From positions 1 through 28,323 of the forward strand of contig JBDTQB010000017.1 in the NCBI GenBank assembly GCA_039932395.1: a DNA stretch of 28,323 bases. The letters run 5' to 3'. Each line of letters opens with the position of its first letter. The stretch's first letter is position 1. This stretch comes from JAGNNV01 sp039932395. GTDB taxonomy: Bacteria > Acidobacteriota > Vicinamibacteria > Fen-336 > JAGNNV01. Positions 1 through 6,557 of this stretch are shown here, one piece after another. The position numbers and the translations under genes were made by a program. The notes below the pieces were generated by a model. The model was given only the letters and a program-made list of their open reading frames with translations, did no database searches and had not been told where the DNA came from.

Positions 1-2
1 TC

Positions 3-521
3 GGGCTCGAAGCCCTTCCGGAGTACCTCGGCGCGGGCCAGACCATCGCCTTCCTCGGCTCATCCGGTGCCGGCAAGTCCACTTTGATCAATGCGCTGCT
101 TAACGAAGAACGCCAGGCCACCCAGGAAGTGCGGGAGGCCGATTCGAAGGGGCGGCACACCACGACGGAACGTCAGATGTTCCGGCTCGCCGGCGGCGCC
201 CTCGCCATCGACACGCCAGGCATGCGCGAACTGCAACTCTGGTCGAGCGCCGATGACATCTCCGGCGCGTTCGCGGACATTGAAGCGCTGGCCCAGACCT
301 GCAAGTTCCGGGATTGCACACATCAAACGGAGCCGCAATGCTCGGTGCGCGCGGCCGTAGAGGCGGGCACGCTGAGCGAAGAGCGTTACTCGCATTTCTC
401 CAAGCTGCACAGCGAGGCCACCACGATCGGCCAGCAGAAGGACGTCAAGTTACGTCTCGAGAAAAGGGCGGCGGACAAAATGCTGAGCCACGCCCAGAAG
501 AAGCACGTTCCGCGAGGCTGA
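3..521 (+). CDS. rsgA: Ribosome small-subunit-dependent GTPase A, C-terminal part (5' end outside window)
   Basis: This is the C-terminal 172 residues of RsgA (YjeQ), the circularly permuted GTPase that checks late maturation of the 30S subunit in the cytoplasm. The reading frame is open from base 3, so the start and the N-terminal OB-fold lie upstream of the window. The P-loop GSSGAGKST is encoded at about 60-86 and the G3 motif DTPGM at about 210-224. The family's zinc-binding motif is visible as C-x4-C-x-H-x5-C (CKFRDCTHQTEPQC, about 300-341). A basic helical tail follows, as in other RsgA proteins. The next gene starts 12 bases downstream on the same strand, so the two may be co-transcribed, though their functions are not obviously linked. 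The identification is firm because permuted G motifs plus this zinc motif are specific to the family. Confidence 0.95.
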   Translation, partial: GLEALPEYLGAGQTIAFLGSSGAGKSTLINALLNEERQATQEVREADSKGRHTTTERQMFRLAGGALAIDTPGMRELQLWSSADDISGAFADIEALAQTCKFRDCTHQTEPQCSVRAAVEAGTLSEERYSHFSKLHSEATTIGQQKDVKLRLEKRAADKMLSHAQKKHVPRG

Positions 522-533
522 TCGGCTGAACGC

Positions 534-3041
534 TTGCGATCCCTCATCCTCCGCTTCTTTTCGTCTGCCCTGCTGACCGTCGCGCTGGCCGTGTCGGTTT
601 CCGCTGGCACGCCCGGGCGCCCATCTGGAAGCGAAGCAAGCGACCAGCCGATCAAGGGAGAGGTTCGCGATAGTGTTTCGGGCGATCCCGTCGCCGGTGT
701 CGAAGTCAGGCTGGAGGATCGGACCGCGATCACGGACGCGAACGGGATGTTCTCCATACAACGCGGCCAACCCCCGTATCGCCTCAGCCTGTCGCGCTCC
801 GGCCAGAAGCCGGTCATTCGGGACGTCTCTCCGGTCGAGTCGCTCTCTCTCGTGCTGCTGCTCATCGATCCACCGCTCAAACGCGAGGAGCGCGTCGACG
901 TCTTCGGGATCCAAAAGGATGATCCGGCACCCGCGTCGATTCCGCTTCGCGCCCAGCAGGTGCTTCAAGTCGCGGGAGCGGTAGACAACATCTTCCGCGC
1001 TCTGCAGACGCTGCCCGGCGTCGCCGCCACCGAAGAGTTCGGCTCACGTCTGGCGGTGCGTGGCGGCACGCCCGACCAGAACCTCACCATCATGGACGGC
1101 GTGGAGATCCACAATCCTTACCGGCTGTTCGGCCTGACCAGCGCGTTCAATCCGGAAACGGTCGATAAGTTTCAGTTGTCAGCCGGGGCGTTTTCCGCGA
1201 AGTATGGTGATCGGCTGTCCTCTTTGCTGATCGTTGAGAACCGCGATGGTCAGAAGGAAAAGCGCATCGAAGGATCGACCACCCTTTCCATCACGGACGG
1301 CAACGTCCTTCTCGAAGGCCCGTGGCGCAACAAGGAGAAAGGCTCCTGGATCGTCACCGCAAGGCGGACCTACTACGACCTCATCGCAGAACGCCTAGTC
1401 AACCAAGACCTTCCGGGATTTCAAGACCTTCAGTTTCGCGGGACGGTGGACTCGACACCTTCAACCCGCGTGACTTTCTTCGGCATTCGCTCGCGGGAAG
1501 GCGGCAATGCCCGCATCGAAGGCGACAACTCCGACTACGGGGCGTTCGTCACGGCAGCGCGAAATGATGTCTACGGCTTGCGCGCGCGAAAGCTCTTCGG
1601 GACGCGCCTCTCGTCGACTCTGTCCAGCGCGTTCTATGAGTTTGCTCAGCAACTCAATGTAGACGCGCGCTTCGAGGACAGTTCCAGACGATCCAACGGC
1701 CGCAGCGATGCGAAGCCGCAGATCGCCATCAATTTTGATCAGACGGTTTCGACCCGCGACTTTTCGGTGAGAAATGACTGGGCCTTCGCCGCGTCGTCGC
1801 GGAACCTCATTGAAGGCGGGTTCGAAGCGCATCGCCTCCGGACCGGCGCCACGTATGACATCCGTGGCGATCGAAACCTGTCCGAAGCGAACGGCTCCTC
1901 GATCCGGGGTGGTGCTGCGCTGCCGGACTTCTATGACGAGAAAGTTCCGGCGAATCGATGGGGCGCGTATGTACAAGATCGCCTGACCATGACCTCAAGG
2001 TTCTCGGCCGAGGCCGGACTGCGGCTTTCCCGAGCTTCGATGACGCGCAACCTGGAAGTCGAGCCGCGCGCCTCCCTGCTGTGGCGGACCAGCGACCTCT
2101 CAAGGTGGCGGGCCGCTTACGGCTCTCACTCACAGAGCCCTGGAATCGAGAAGCTCCTGCAGGCCGATTATTTCCTGGACCTCTCCGGCCTGGGTCTGCA
2201 TAACGAGCACTCGCACCACACCACTCTCTCGTTTGAGCGTGACGTTCACTCCGTCAGCTTGAAAGCCGAGGCGTACTACAAGAACTTCAGCGACCTGATT
2301 CTGGGCGCTCTCGAGACGGACGCCGAACGCACGGCGCGCCTCGCGAGCTACGATTTCCCGGTAGCACTGCAGTCCAGCATCCCGCGTGAACCCCAGATCA
2401 CCACAACACCGGGCAATCTGGCGTCGGGACGGTCGTATGGCATCGAACTAGTGGCGACAAGACCAAAGCAGAGGAGCGAGCAGCGCGTGTCGGGATGGGC
2501 TTCCTACAGCTACGGAAAGGCCACGAAGGAGGCCTACGGTCGCGAGTTGCCTTTCGAATACGACCGTCGTCATGCGGTGTCGATCGTGGGCCAGTGGAAC
2601 GCGTCGAGGACGATCGAAGTGGGATTCACCCTGCGCGCCGCCTCCGGGTTTCCGCGGACGGCGCCGATCGGAGTGCGCGTGGTTCCGGTCGAGGACACTC
2701 TCGACACCGACAAGGATGGGAACACCACCGAGCTGGTTCCGGAGCGCGACGATGCAGGCCTTCCGGTCTATACCGCCGACTTCGGCTCGGCCTCGAACCT
2801 TTTGAAGGCGCGCTACCCGCGCTTCACCCGGCTCGACCTGCGAGTCAACTGGCGACCTCACGGTGACGTATCGCGCTGGCTCTTCTATCTGGAGTTCATC
2901 AACGCCACGAATCGCAAGAATGTCGGCCAGTACACAGTGACGCTCCATTCCGCATCAAAAAGCGACCGGCCGACCTTTACCGAAGATCCTGCGAATGGAC
3001 TTCCCTTCCTGCCCACCTTCGGCGTGCGCTTCAGGTTCTAG
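534..3041 (+). CDS. TonB-dependent receptor-like outer-membrane protein with N-terminal carboxypeptidase-like regulatory domain
   Basis: An 835-residue predicted outer-membrane protein. A TTG start is chosen because a hydrophobic signal peptide begins directly there (residues 1-24, ending near SVSAG); no strong ribosome-binding site is visible. Residues of about 40-110 resemble a carboxypeptidase-like regulatory (Ig-like) domain (IKGEVRDSVSGDPVAGVEV, then DANGMF). Residues of about 145-240 look like a TonB plug (LQTLPGVAATEEFGSRLAVRGG, then IMDGVEI and GAFSAKYGDRLS). The rest is rich in alternating beta-strand patterns and ends in FGVRFRF, a terminal Phe as expected for BAM-assembled barrels. 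No clear TonB box is seen. Such proteins usually import large or scarce substrates across the outer membrane, but the substrate cannot be read from sequence. It is convergent with the microcompartment operon. Confidence 0.85.
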   Translation: MRSLILRFFSSALLTVALAVSVSAGTPGRPSGSEASDQPIKGEVRDSVSGDPVAGVEVRLEDRTAITDANGMFSIQRGQPPYRLSLSRSGQKPVIRDVSPVESLSLVLLLIDPPLKREERVDVFGIQKDDPAPASIPLRAQQVLQVAGAVDNIFRALQTLPGVAATEEFGSRLAVRGGTPDQNLTIMDGVEIHNPYRLFGLTSAFNPETVDKFQLSAGAFSAKYGDRLSSLLIVENRDGQKEKRIEGSTTLSITDGNVLLEGPWRNKEKGSWIVTARRTYYDLIAERLVNQDLPGFQDLQFRGTVDSTPSTRVTFFGIRSREGGNARIEGDNSDYGAFVTAARNDVYGLRARKLFGTRLSSTLSSAFYEFAQQLNVDARFEDSSRRSNGRSDAKPQIAINFDQTVSTRDFSVRNDWAFAASSRNLIEGGFEAHRLRTGATYDIRGDRNLSEANGSSIRGGAALPDFYDEKVPANRWGAYVQDRLTMTSRFSAEAGLRLSRASMTRNLEVEPRASLLWRTSDLSRWRAAYGSHSQSPGIEKLLQADYFLDLSGLGLHNEHSHHTTLSFERDVHSVSLKAEAYYKNFSDLILGALETDAERTARLASYDFPVALQSSIPREPQITTTPGNLASGRSYGIELVATRPKQRSEQRVSGWASYSYGKATKEAYGRELPFEYDRRHAVSIVGQWNASRTIEVGFTLRAASGFPRTAPIGVRVVPVEDTLDTDKDGNTTELVPERDDAGLPVYTADFGSASNLLKARYPRFTRLDLRVNWRPHGDVSRWLFYLEFINATNRKNVGQYTVTLHSASKSDRPTFTEDPANGLPFLPTFGVRFRF

Positions 3042-3042
3042 C

Positions 3043-3089
3043 CGACGACCGGCAGTTTGTCAGTGCCACCTCGAACGGCATGGTCGTCG
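3043..3089. other. Inverted repeat between convergent genes
   Basis: CGACGACC at 3043-3050 is complementary to GGTCGTCG at 3082-3089. A smaller GGCA/TGCC pair (3051-3054 and 3064-3067) lies inside the loop. The structure sits directly after the receptor stop codon and before the 3' end of the minus-strand shell operon, where a bidirectional terminator would be expected. No T-run follows on either strand, so its role is uncertain. Confidence 0.3.
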
Positions 3090-3122
3090 ACAGCGGATCC
3101 GGAACCTGTTTCTAAGACGGGT

Positions 3123-3383
3123 TTAGTGCCCGAACGTCCGGCACTTCAAGGATCCGACGCAGGGCTTATCGGGTTCGATGATGCAGGGTGATCCGACCAC
3201 CCCTCCCGAAACGGAGAGAAGCTGCAACGAAGCGTGGAGCACGGGCTTCACGTCAATGGCAGTGTACGATGGCAAGTCAGAGGGTGCCGGCAACGTCATC
3301 GTCGTTCCAGGCGAGGAACCTCGCGCCTTTTTTAGGCTGGTCAGAACCTCGCGGGCGATGGCGTCGATCTTCGCGTCTTCCAA
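3123..3383 (-). CDS. Small unknown protein of the microcompartment operon with encapsulation-peptide-like N-terminus and C-terminal Cys/His motif
   Basis: Last ORF of the shell operon, 86 residues from a TTG four bases after the preceding BMC-P stop codon. Longer starts at 3434 (ATG) or 3437 (TTG) would overlap that gene. No strong ribosome-binding site is seen, so translation may be coupled. Residues 1-19 (MEDAKIDAIAREVLTSLKK) form a likely amphipathic helix with Ile6, Ile9, Val13 and Leu17 on one face, followed by a Ser/Gly/Pro/Thr-rich linker. That is the layout of the encapsulation peptides that tether cargo to BMC shells. The C-terminus holds Cys67, Cys75, Cys81 and terminal His86 (CIIEPDKPC, then CRTFGH), which could bind metal. 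I recognise no family. It could be a complete small luminal or adaptor protein, the remnant of a lost cargo enzyme, or a spurious ORF; the operon position and the helix favour a real gene. Confidence 0.5.
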   Translation of the reverse strand: MEDAKIDAIAREVLTSLKKARGSSPGTTMTLPAPSDLPSYTAIDVKPVLHASLQLLSVSGGVVGSPCIIEPDKPCVGSLKCRTFGH

Positions 3384-3387
3384 TGTG

Positions 3388-3684
3388 TTAAGCCCGGTCC
3401 GGGGAAGTCGGCTGGGGGCCGAAGTCGATTTCATCAATCACGCCAAGGACGGCAGCATCAATGCCAGCGGTTCCACGGTTGAGGATCTGCTGCGCCGTCC
3501 GACCATCCTGGGTGTAGAGCACGCGGTCCCTGGGCCCGGCACTCATCCGATCAATGGCGATGATCGGAGCGCCCTTCGAAGCACCCGAAAGCTCAAGCGG
3601 CTGAATCAGAAGAAGCTTCTCGCCATCCAGCTTGAGGTCCTTTTTGGTGGCAGTCACGCTTCCGATCACGCGTCCGATCAGCAT
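3388..3684 (-). CDS. BMC-P shell vertex protein (EutN/CcmL family), third copy
   Basis: A 98-residue EutN/CcmL-type protein. Members form pentamers that cap the vertices of the icosahedral shell of bacterial microcompartments. The family pattern is clear: an N-terminal strand MLIGRVIGSVTATKKD, the substrate-like LLLIQPLE segment, the AIDRMSAGPRDRVLY turn that precedes the pore, and the C-terminal DAAVLGVIDEIDFG strand. The usual length is about 85-100 residues, so it looks intact. A GAGG ribosome-binding site lies about nine bases before the ATG, and only four bases separate it from the BMC-P gene upstream. It has a slightly longer loop (TQDGRTAQQILNRGTA) than its two neighbours and a PQPTSPDRA tail. 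The three copies differ enough to suggest distinct positions or partners rather than recent duplication. Confidence 0.9.
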   Translation of the reverse strand: MLIGRVIGSVTATKKDLKLDGEKLLLIQPLELSGASKGAPIIAIDRMSAGPRDRVLYTQDGRTAQQILNRGTAGIDAAVLGVIDEIDFGPQPTSPDRA

Positions 3685-3688
3685 CGCA

Positions 3689-3958
3689 TCACGCCTCGAC
3701 GTTCACGGCATCGACGATGCCGATGATCGTCGCGTCGGTTGGAACTTCGATGGGAGCGAACGGGTTGGTGGCTTCCTTCGACTTGACCCAGAAGACGCGC
3801 TCGCCGGGACCGGCACCCATCGAGTCGGTGGCAATCAACGTCTTCCCCGTAGATGTTCCATCCGGCTTGATCGGCTGAATCACCAGGAGCGCGACCCCGT
3901 CAAGGCGCTCGTCTTTGCGACTGGCCACGAGGGTTCCGCAGACAATCCCGAGTTGCAT
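3689..3958 (-). CDS. BMC-P shell vertex protein (EutN/CcmL family), second copy
   Basis: An 89-residue EutN/CcmL-family pentamer subunit for the microcompartment shell. Diagnostic stretches are MQLGIVCGTLVASRKD at the N-terminus, LLVIQPIKPDG, ATDSMGAGPGERVFWV, and the closing DATIIGIVDAVNV strand. It starts two bases after the stop of the preceding BMC-P gene (TGA-AG-ATG), with an AAGG motif about eight bases ahead, so the pair must be co-translated from one messenger. The loop KSKEATNPFAPIEVPT differs from both sister copies. It is of normal length with no sign of decay. In characterised shells with three BMC-P paralogues, each can occupy vertices; which one dominates here cannot be told from sequence. 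Confidence 0.92.
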   Translation of the reverse strand: MQLGIVCGTLVASRKDERLDGVALLVIQPIKPDGTSTGKTLIATDSMGAGPGERVFWVKSKEATNPFAPIEVPTDATIIGIVDAVNVEA

Positions 3959-3960
3959 CT

Positions 3961-4248
3961 TCAGGCCTTGGAACTCGGGAGTTTCACGAGCTCGACTTGA
4001 TCCACCACACCGATGATCGCGGCGTCGATCGGCGCTTCCTTCATGCCTTGAGCAAGCCGCGCCGACGAGCCGCTGACCAGCAACACGCGGTCGCCAATGC
4101 CGGCGTTCACGGTGTCGACGGCCACGACGTAGCCCTGTTCTTCCTTGAAGGATGGGTCCATGGTCCGAACCACGAGCATCTTCGTGCCCACCAGTCGCTC
4201 GTCCTTGCGGGTGGCGACCAACGTGCCTATGACTCGACCGACCTGCAT
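3961..4248 (-). CDS. BMC-P shell vertex protein (EutN/CcmL family), first copy
   Basis: A 95-residue EutN/CcmL-type vertex protein, the first of three tandem copies. It shows MQVGRVIGTLVATRKDERL, MLVVRTMDP, AVDTVNAGIGDRVLLVSG and IDAAIIGVVDQVELV, all family landmarks in the correct order. A GGAG ribosome-binding site lies six bases before its ATG. A gap of 60 bases separates it from the BMC-H gene upstream, the only sizeable spacing in the operon, which could allow a different expression level for the abundant hexamer. The DERL segment after the first strand is shared with the second copy, so these two are probably the closest pair. Confidence 0.93.
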   Translation of the reverse strand: MQVGRVIGTLVATRKDERLVGTKMLVVRTMDPSFKEEQGYVVAVDTVNAGIGDRVLLVSGSSARLAQGMKEAPIDAAIIGVVDQVELVKLPSSKA

Positions 4249-4308
4249 CTGGAACTCCGCGCCGGAATCAGCGGCGCGAGGCGAATTTCAAAGCCTCGCG
4301 CGCGTGAC

Positions 4309-4593
4309 TCACTTCCCGGCTTTGCCGATCGCGAAGACGTCCTGAAGGTTGTCGTGGGGGCGGGGGATCACATGAACGGACACGAGCTCGCCCACACGAC
4401 GGGCGGCGGCGGCACCCGCGTCGGTCGCAGCCTTGACCGCGGCCACATCGCCCCGCACCATCACCGTCACATAGCCCGAGCCGATTTTTTCCCAGCCGAC
4501 GATCGTGACCTTCGCGGCCTTGACCATCGCGTCTGAGGCCTCGATCATGGACACGAAACCGCGGGTTTCGATCATTCCAAGTGCTTCACCCAT
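4309..4593 (-). CDS. BMC-H shell hexamer protein (PduA/EutM/CcmK family)
   Basis: A 94-residue single-domain BMC protein, the hexameric tile that builds microcompartment facets. It reads EALGMIETRGFVSMIEASDAM near the N-terminus. Lys25 is the conserved edge lysine, the pore loop KIGSG is at residues 36-40, and MVRGDVAAVKAATDAG and HVIPRPH follow, with Arg78 as the edge arginine. From memory these segments closely match PduA and other PduA-like hexamers, including the serine-lined pore loop, so a polar metabolite pore is likely; this does not identify the cargo. It is the first gene of the operon, with a strong AAAGGAGA ribosome-binding site at 4600-4607. No trimeric BMC-T gene is present, so this protein would have to make all facets unless further shell genes exist elsewhere. 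Confidence 0.97.
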   Translation of the reverse strand: MGEALGMIETRGFVSMIEASDAMVKAAKVTIVGWEKIGSGYVTVMVRGDVAAVKAATDAGAAAARRVGELVSVHVIPRPHDNLQDVFAIGKAGK

Positions 4594-4722
4594 CTCAAAT
4601 CTCCTTTGACGCGCCAGGACAGTCGGGGCGCGATCACGTCAGACGCTTACTGTCTTTTATGCGGGCAGGTCAAGTCAAGCCTGAACCTGCGAAATAATGC
4701 ATGCAACGTGAACGGACAAGCC
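4594..4722. promoter_or_regulatory. Divergent intergenic region between shell operon and ABC transporter
   Basis: These 129 bases must carry promoters for the minus-strand shell operon and the plus-strand transporter operon. An inverted repeat GCAGGT (4665-4670) / ACCTGC (4685-4690), with 14 bases between the arms, lies in its middle and is a candidate operator. A TTGACT/TTGACC stretch on the minus strand overlaps it and could supply a -35 box, but I see no convincing -10 at proper spacing. The assignment rests on geometry more than on motifs. Confidence 0.45.
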
Positions 4723-5775
4723 ATGGAAACCGCCACCCGCGGGTCGCTCGCAGTCAGAGGCGTGTCGAAGACGCGCGGGACGGTCCGCGTGCTGGAAAAC
4801 GTGAGCCTCGATGTGCGCTCCGGCGAGTTCGTGACGTTGCTTGGGCCGTCTGGATGCGGCAAGACGACGCTCCTGCGCTTGATCGCCGGTCTCGATGAAG
4901 TCGACCAGGGATCCATTTCGATCTCCGGTCACGACGTCACCGCGGTCAAGGCCCACCTCCGCCCCGTGCATACCGTCTTCCAAAGCTACGCACTCTTCCC
5001 TCATCTCACCGTGTTCGAGAACGTTGCGTTCGGCCTACGGATCCGAGGGCGCGAAGAGCCGGAGATCAGGACCCGCGTCGAGAAGGCACTCGCCGCGGTA
5101 CGCCTGGAAGGTTTCGGTGGCCGGACGCCATCGGAGATCTCGGGCGGGCAGGGTCAGCGCGTGGCCCTGGCGCGGGCGTTGGTGCTGGAGCCCGACATCC
5201 TGCTGCTCGATGAACCGCTGGCGGCGCTCGACGCGCAGCTGCGGTCGTCCATGCGGACGGAGCTGGTCCAGTTGCAGCGTTCTTTGGGGACGACGTTCAT
5301 CCTCGTCACTCACGACTTGGAAGAGGCGATCGAGTGTTCGTCACGGATCGCGGTGATGCGCGCCGGCCATATCGCGCAATACGGCCCGCCGAACGACATT
5401 TTTGAGCGGCCGTCCAGCATTTATGTGGCGAAGCTCGTCGGCATGGAGAACATCCTGGAGGGCCATGTCATCGAGACGCACCCGGATCGAACGGTGGTGG
5501 ACCTGGGGTTCACGAGAGTCGCGGTCGCGGGCAACGCCCCTGACACGAACGTCACCATTGGCCTTCACGGCGAACACATCTCGTTCTCACCCTCCGACCT
5601 GGGCCTGAGCGGCCAGGTGATTGAAGCGCGCTATCTGGGCGAAGCGACACGCTGTCGCATTCAGGTGGGCAACGCTGTGCTCGTGGCCAATGTCTCCCCG
5701 CGCGAAGCGGTGGCGGCCGGAGATCGGGTCTTCCTCGAGATCAATCCATCGTCCTGGATCCTGCTCGCAGAGTGA
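4723..5775 (+). CDS. potA: Spermidine/putrescine-type ABC transporter ATP-binding protein
   Basis: A 350-residue ATPase subunit of an importer of the polyamine/2-aminoethylphosphonate/Fe3+ (PotA-like) group, working at the inner face of the cytoplasmic membrane. Walker A is GPSGCGKTT (residues 41-49), the signature SGGQGQR starts near residue 140, Walker B LLLDEP is at 160-165, and the switch motif THD follows. The C-terminal third (from about 235) has the YVAKLVGMENILEG start of a TOBE-type regulatory domain, as in PotA. The ATG at 4723 is preferred over an in-frame TTG at 4606 because the family's N-terminus aligns there and the longer form would overlap the promoter region. It overlaps the next gene by four bases (GTGA), indicating one transcript. 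Confidence 0.88.
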   Translation: METATRGSLAVRGVSKTRGTVRVLENVSLDVRSGEFVTLLGPSGCGKTTLLRLIAGLDEVDQGSISISGHDVTAVKAHLRPVHTVFQSYALFPHLTVFENVAFGLRIRGREEPEIRTRVEKALAAVRLEGFGGRTPSEISGGQGQRVALARALVLEPDILLLDEPLAALDAQLRSSMRTELVQLQRSLGTTFILVTHDLEEAIECSSRIAVMRAGHIAQYGPPNDIFERPSSIYVAKLVGMENILEGHVIETHPDRTVVDLGFTRVAVAGNAPDTNVTIGLHGEHISFSPSDLGLSGQVIEARYLGEATRCRIQVGNAVLVANVSPREAVAAGDRVFLEINPSSWILLAE

Positions 5776-6557
5776 AGTCGTTCCGCCTCCTTCTGCCGGC
5801 CCTCGCGACCCTGCTCGCGCTCTTCGTCGTTCCGCAGCTCATGCTGCTTTCTCTGACCGGCGGATCGAGCGTCTGGGCGCGACTCCTGGATCCGCTCTAC
5901 GGGACCATCTTCCTTCGCAGCGTGGCCATGGCGTTCGCCACCACACTCATCACACTCGCAGTTGGGTTTCCGGTGGCGTGGGCGCTTGTCCGCGCCGTGT
6001 CCGCGAAATGGCGCGGCCCCCTCCTTCTGCTCGTGACGCTTCCCCTGTGGACTTCCGTTCTGGTGAAGCTCTACGCGTGGGTCTTTCTCCTTCGTTCCGG
6101 TGGGCTGCTCTCGCGCCTTCTCACGTGGTTCGGGTCGGACGCTCCGAGCCTGCTTTACACCACCACGTCGGTCGCGATCGGACAGTTGTATGTCGAGCTG
6201 CCCTACATGATTCTGCCGATCTATGCGTCGCTCGAGCGGATCGATCGCTCGATCCTTGATGCCGCGCAAGACCTTGGCGCAACACCCCTGACCGCCATGC
6301 GGCGCGTGGTGATTCCGATTGCCGCACCGGGCATCATCGCGGGTTGTGTCCTCGTCTTCGTCCCTTCGCTTGGCTCTGTCCTGGTCCCGGATCTACTGGG
6401 GGGCGCCAAGACCGCGTGGATCGGCACCCTCATCACCGGTCAGTTCACTACGGCTCGTGATCCCGCCTTCGGCTCCGCGATGGCCTTCGCGCTCAGCGTC
6501 CTGACCCTGGGCGCTTTCCTCCTCTTCGGCCGTTTCATCGCGAAGGCCCAGGAATGA
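5772..6557 (+). CDS. potB: Spermidine/putrescine-type ABC transporter permease
   Basis: A 261-residue integral membrane permease of the PotB type. It starts at a GTG overlapping the ATPase stop codon and ends in an ATGA overlap with the next gene. About six hydrophobic segments are visible, the first at residues 4-24. The cytoplasmic coupling loop carries the EAA motif as DAAQDLGATPLTAMRRVVIP, which docks onto the ATPase. PWT-like family features such as LPLWTSVLVKLYAWV support the polyamine-permease group. It should pair with the permease half of the downstream fusion protein to form the translocation channel. The substrate remains inferred from family resemblance. Confidence 0.88.
   Translation: MKSFRLLLPALATLLALFVVPQLMLLSLTGGSSVWARLLDPLYGTIFLRSVAMAFATTLITLAVGFPVAWALVRAVSAKWRGPLLLLVTLPLWTSVLVKLYAWVFLLRSGGLLSRLLTWFGSDAPSLLYTTTSVAIGQLYVELPYMILPIYASLERIDRSILDAAQDLGATPLTAMRRVVIPIAAPGIIAGCVLVFVPSLGSVLVPDLLGGAKTAWIGTLITGQFTTARDPAFGSAMAFALSVLTLGAFLLFGRFIAKAQE

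Noticed and set aside
3123..3383. Reading the small Cys protein as the start of a truncated aldehyde dehydrogenase
   Set aside because: Only the targeting-like helix is shared; no dehydrogenase motif follows and there is no room before the receptor gene. A remnant cannot be wholly excluded.
3178..4536. Long plus-strand open frames (3178-3726 and 3997-4536) opposite the shell genes
   Set aside because: They show no family features, while the minus strand encodes four clear BMC proteins; they are by-products of GC-rich coding sequence.
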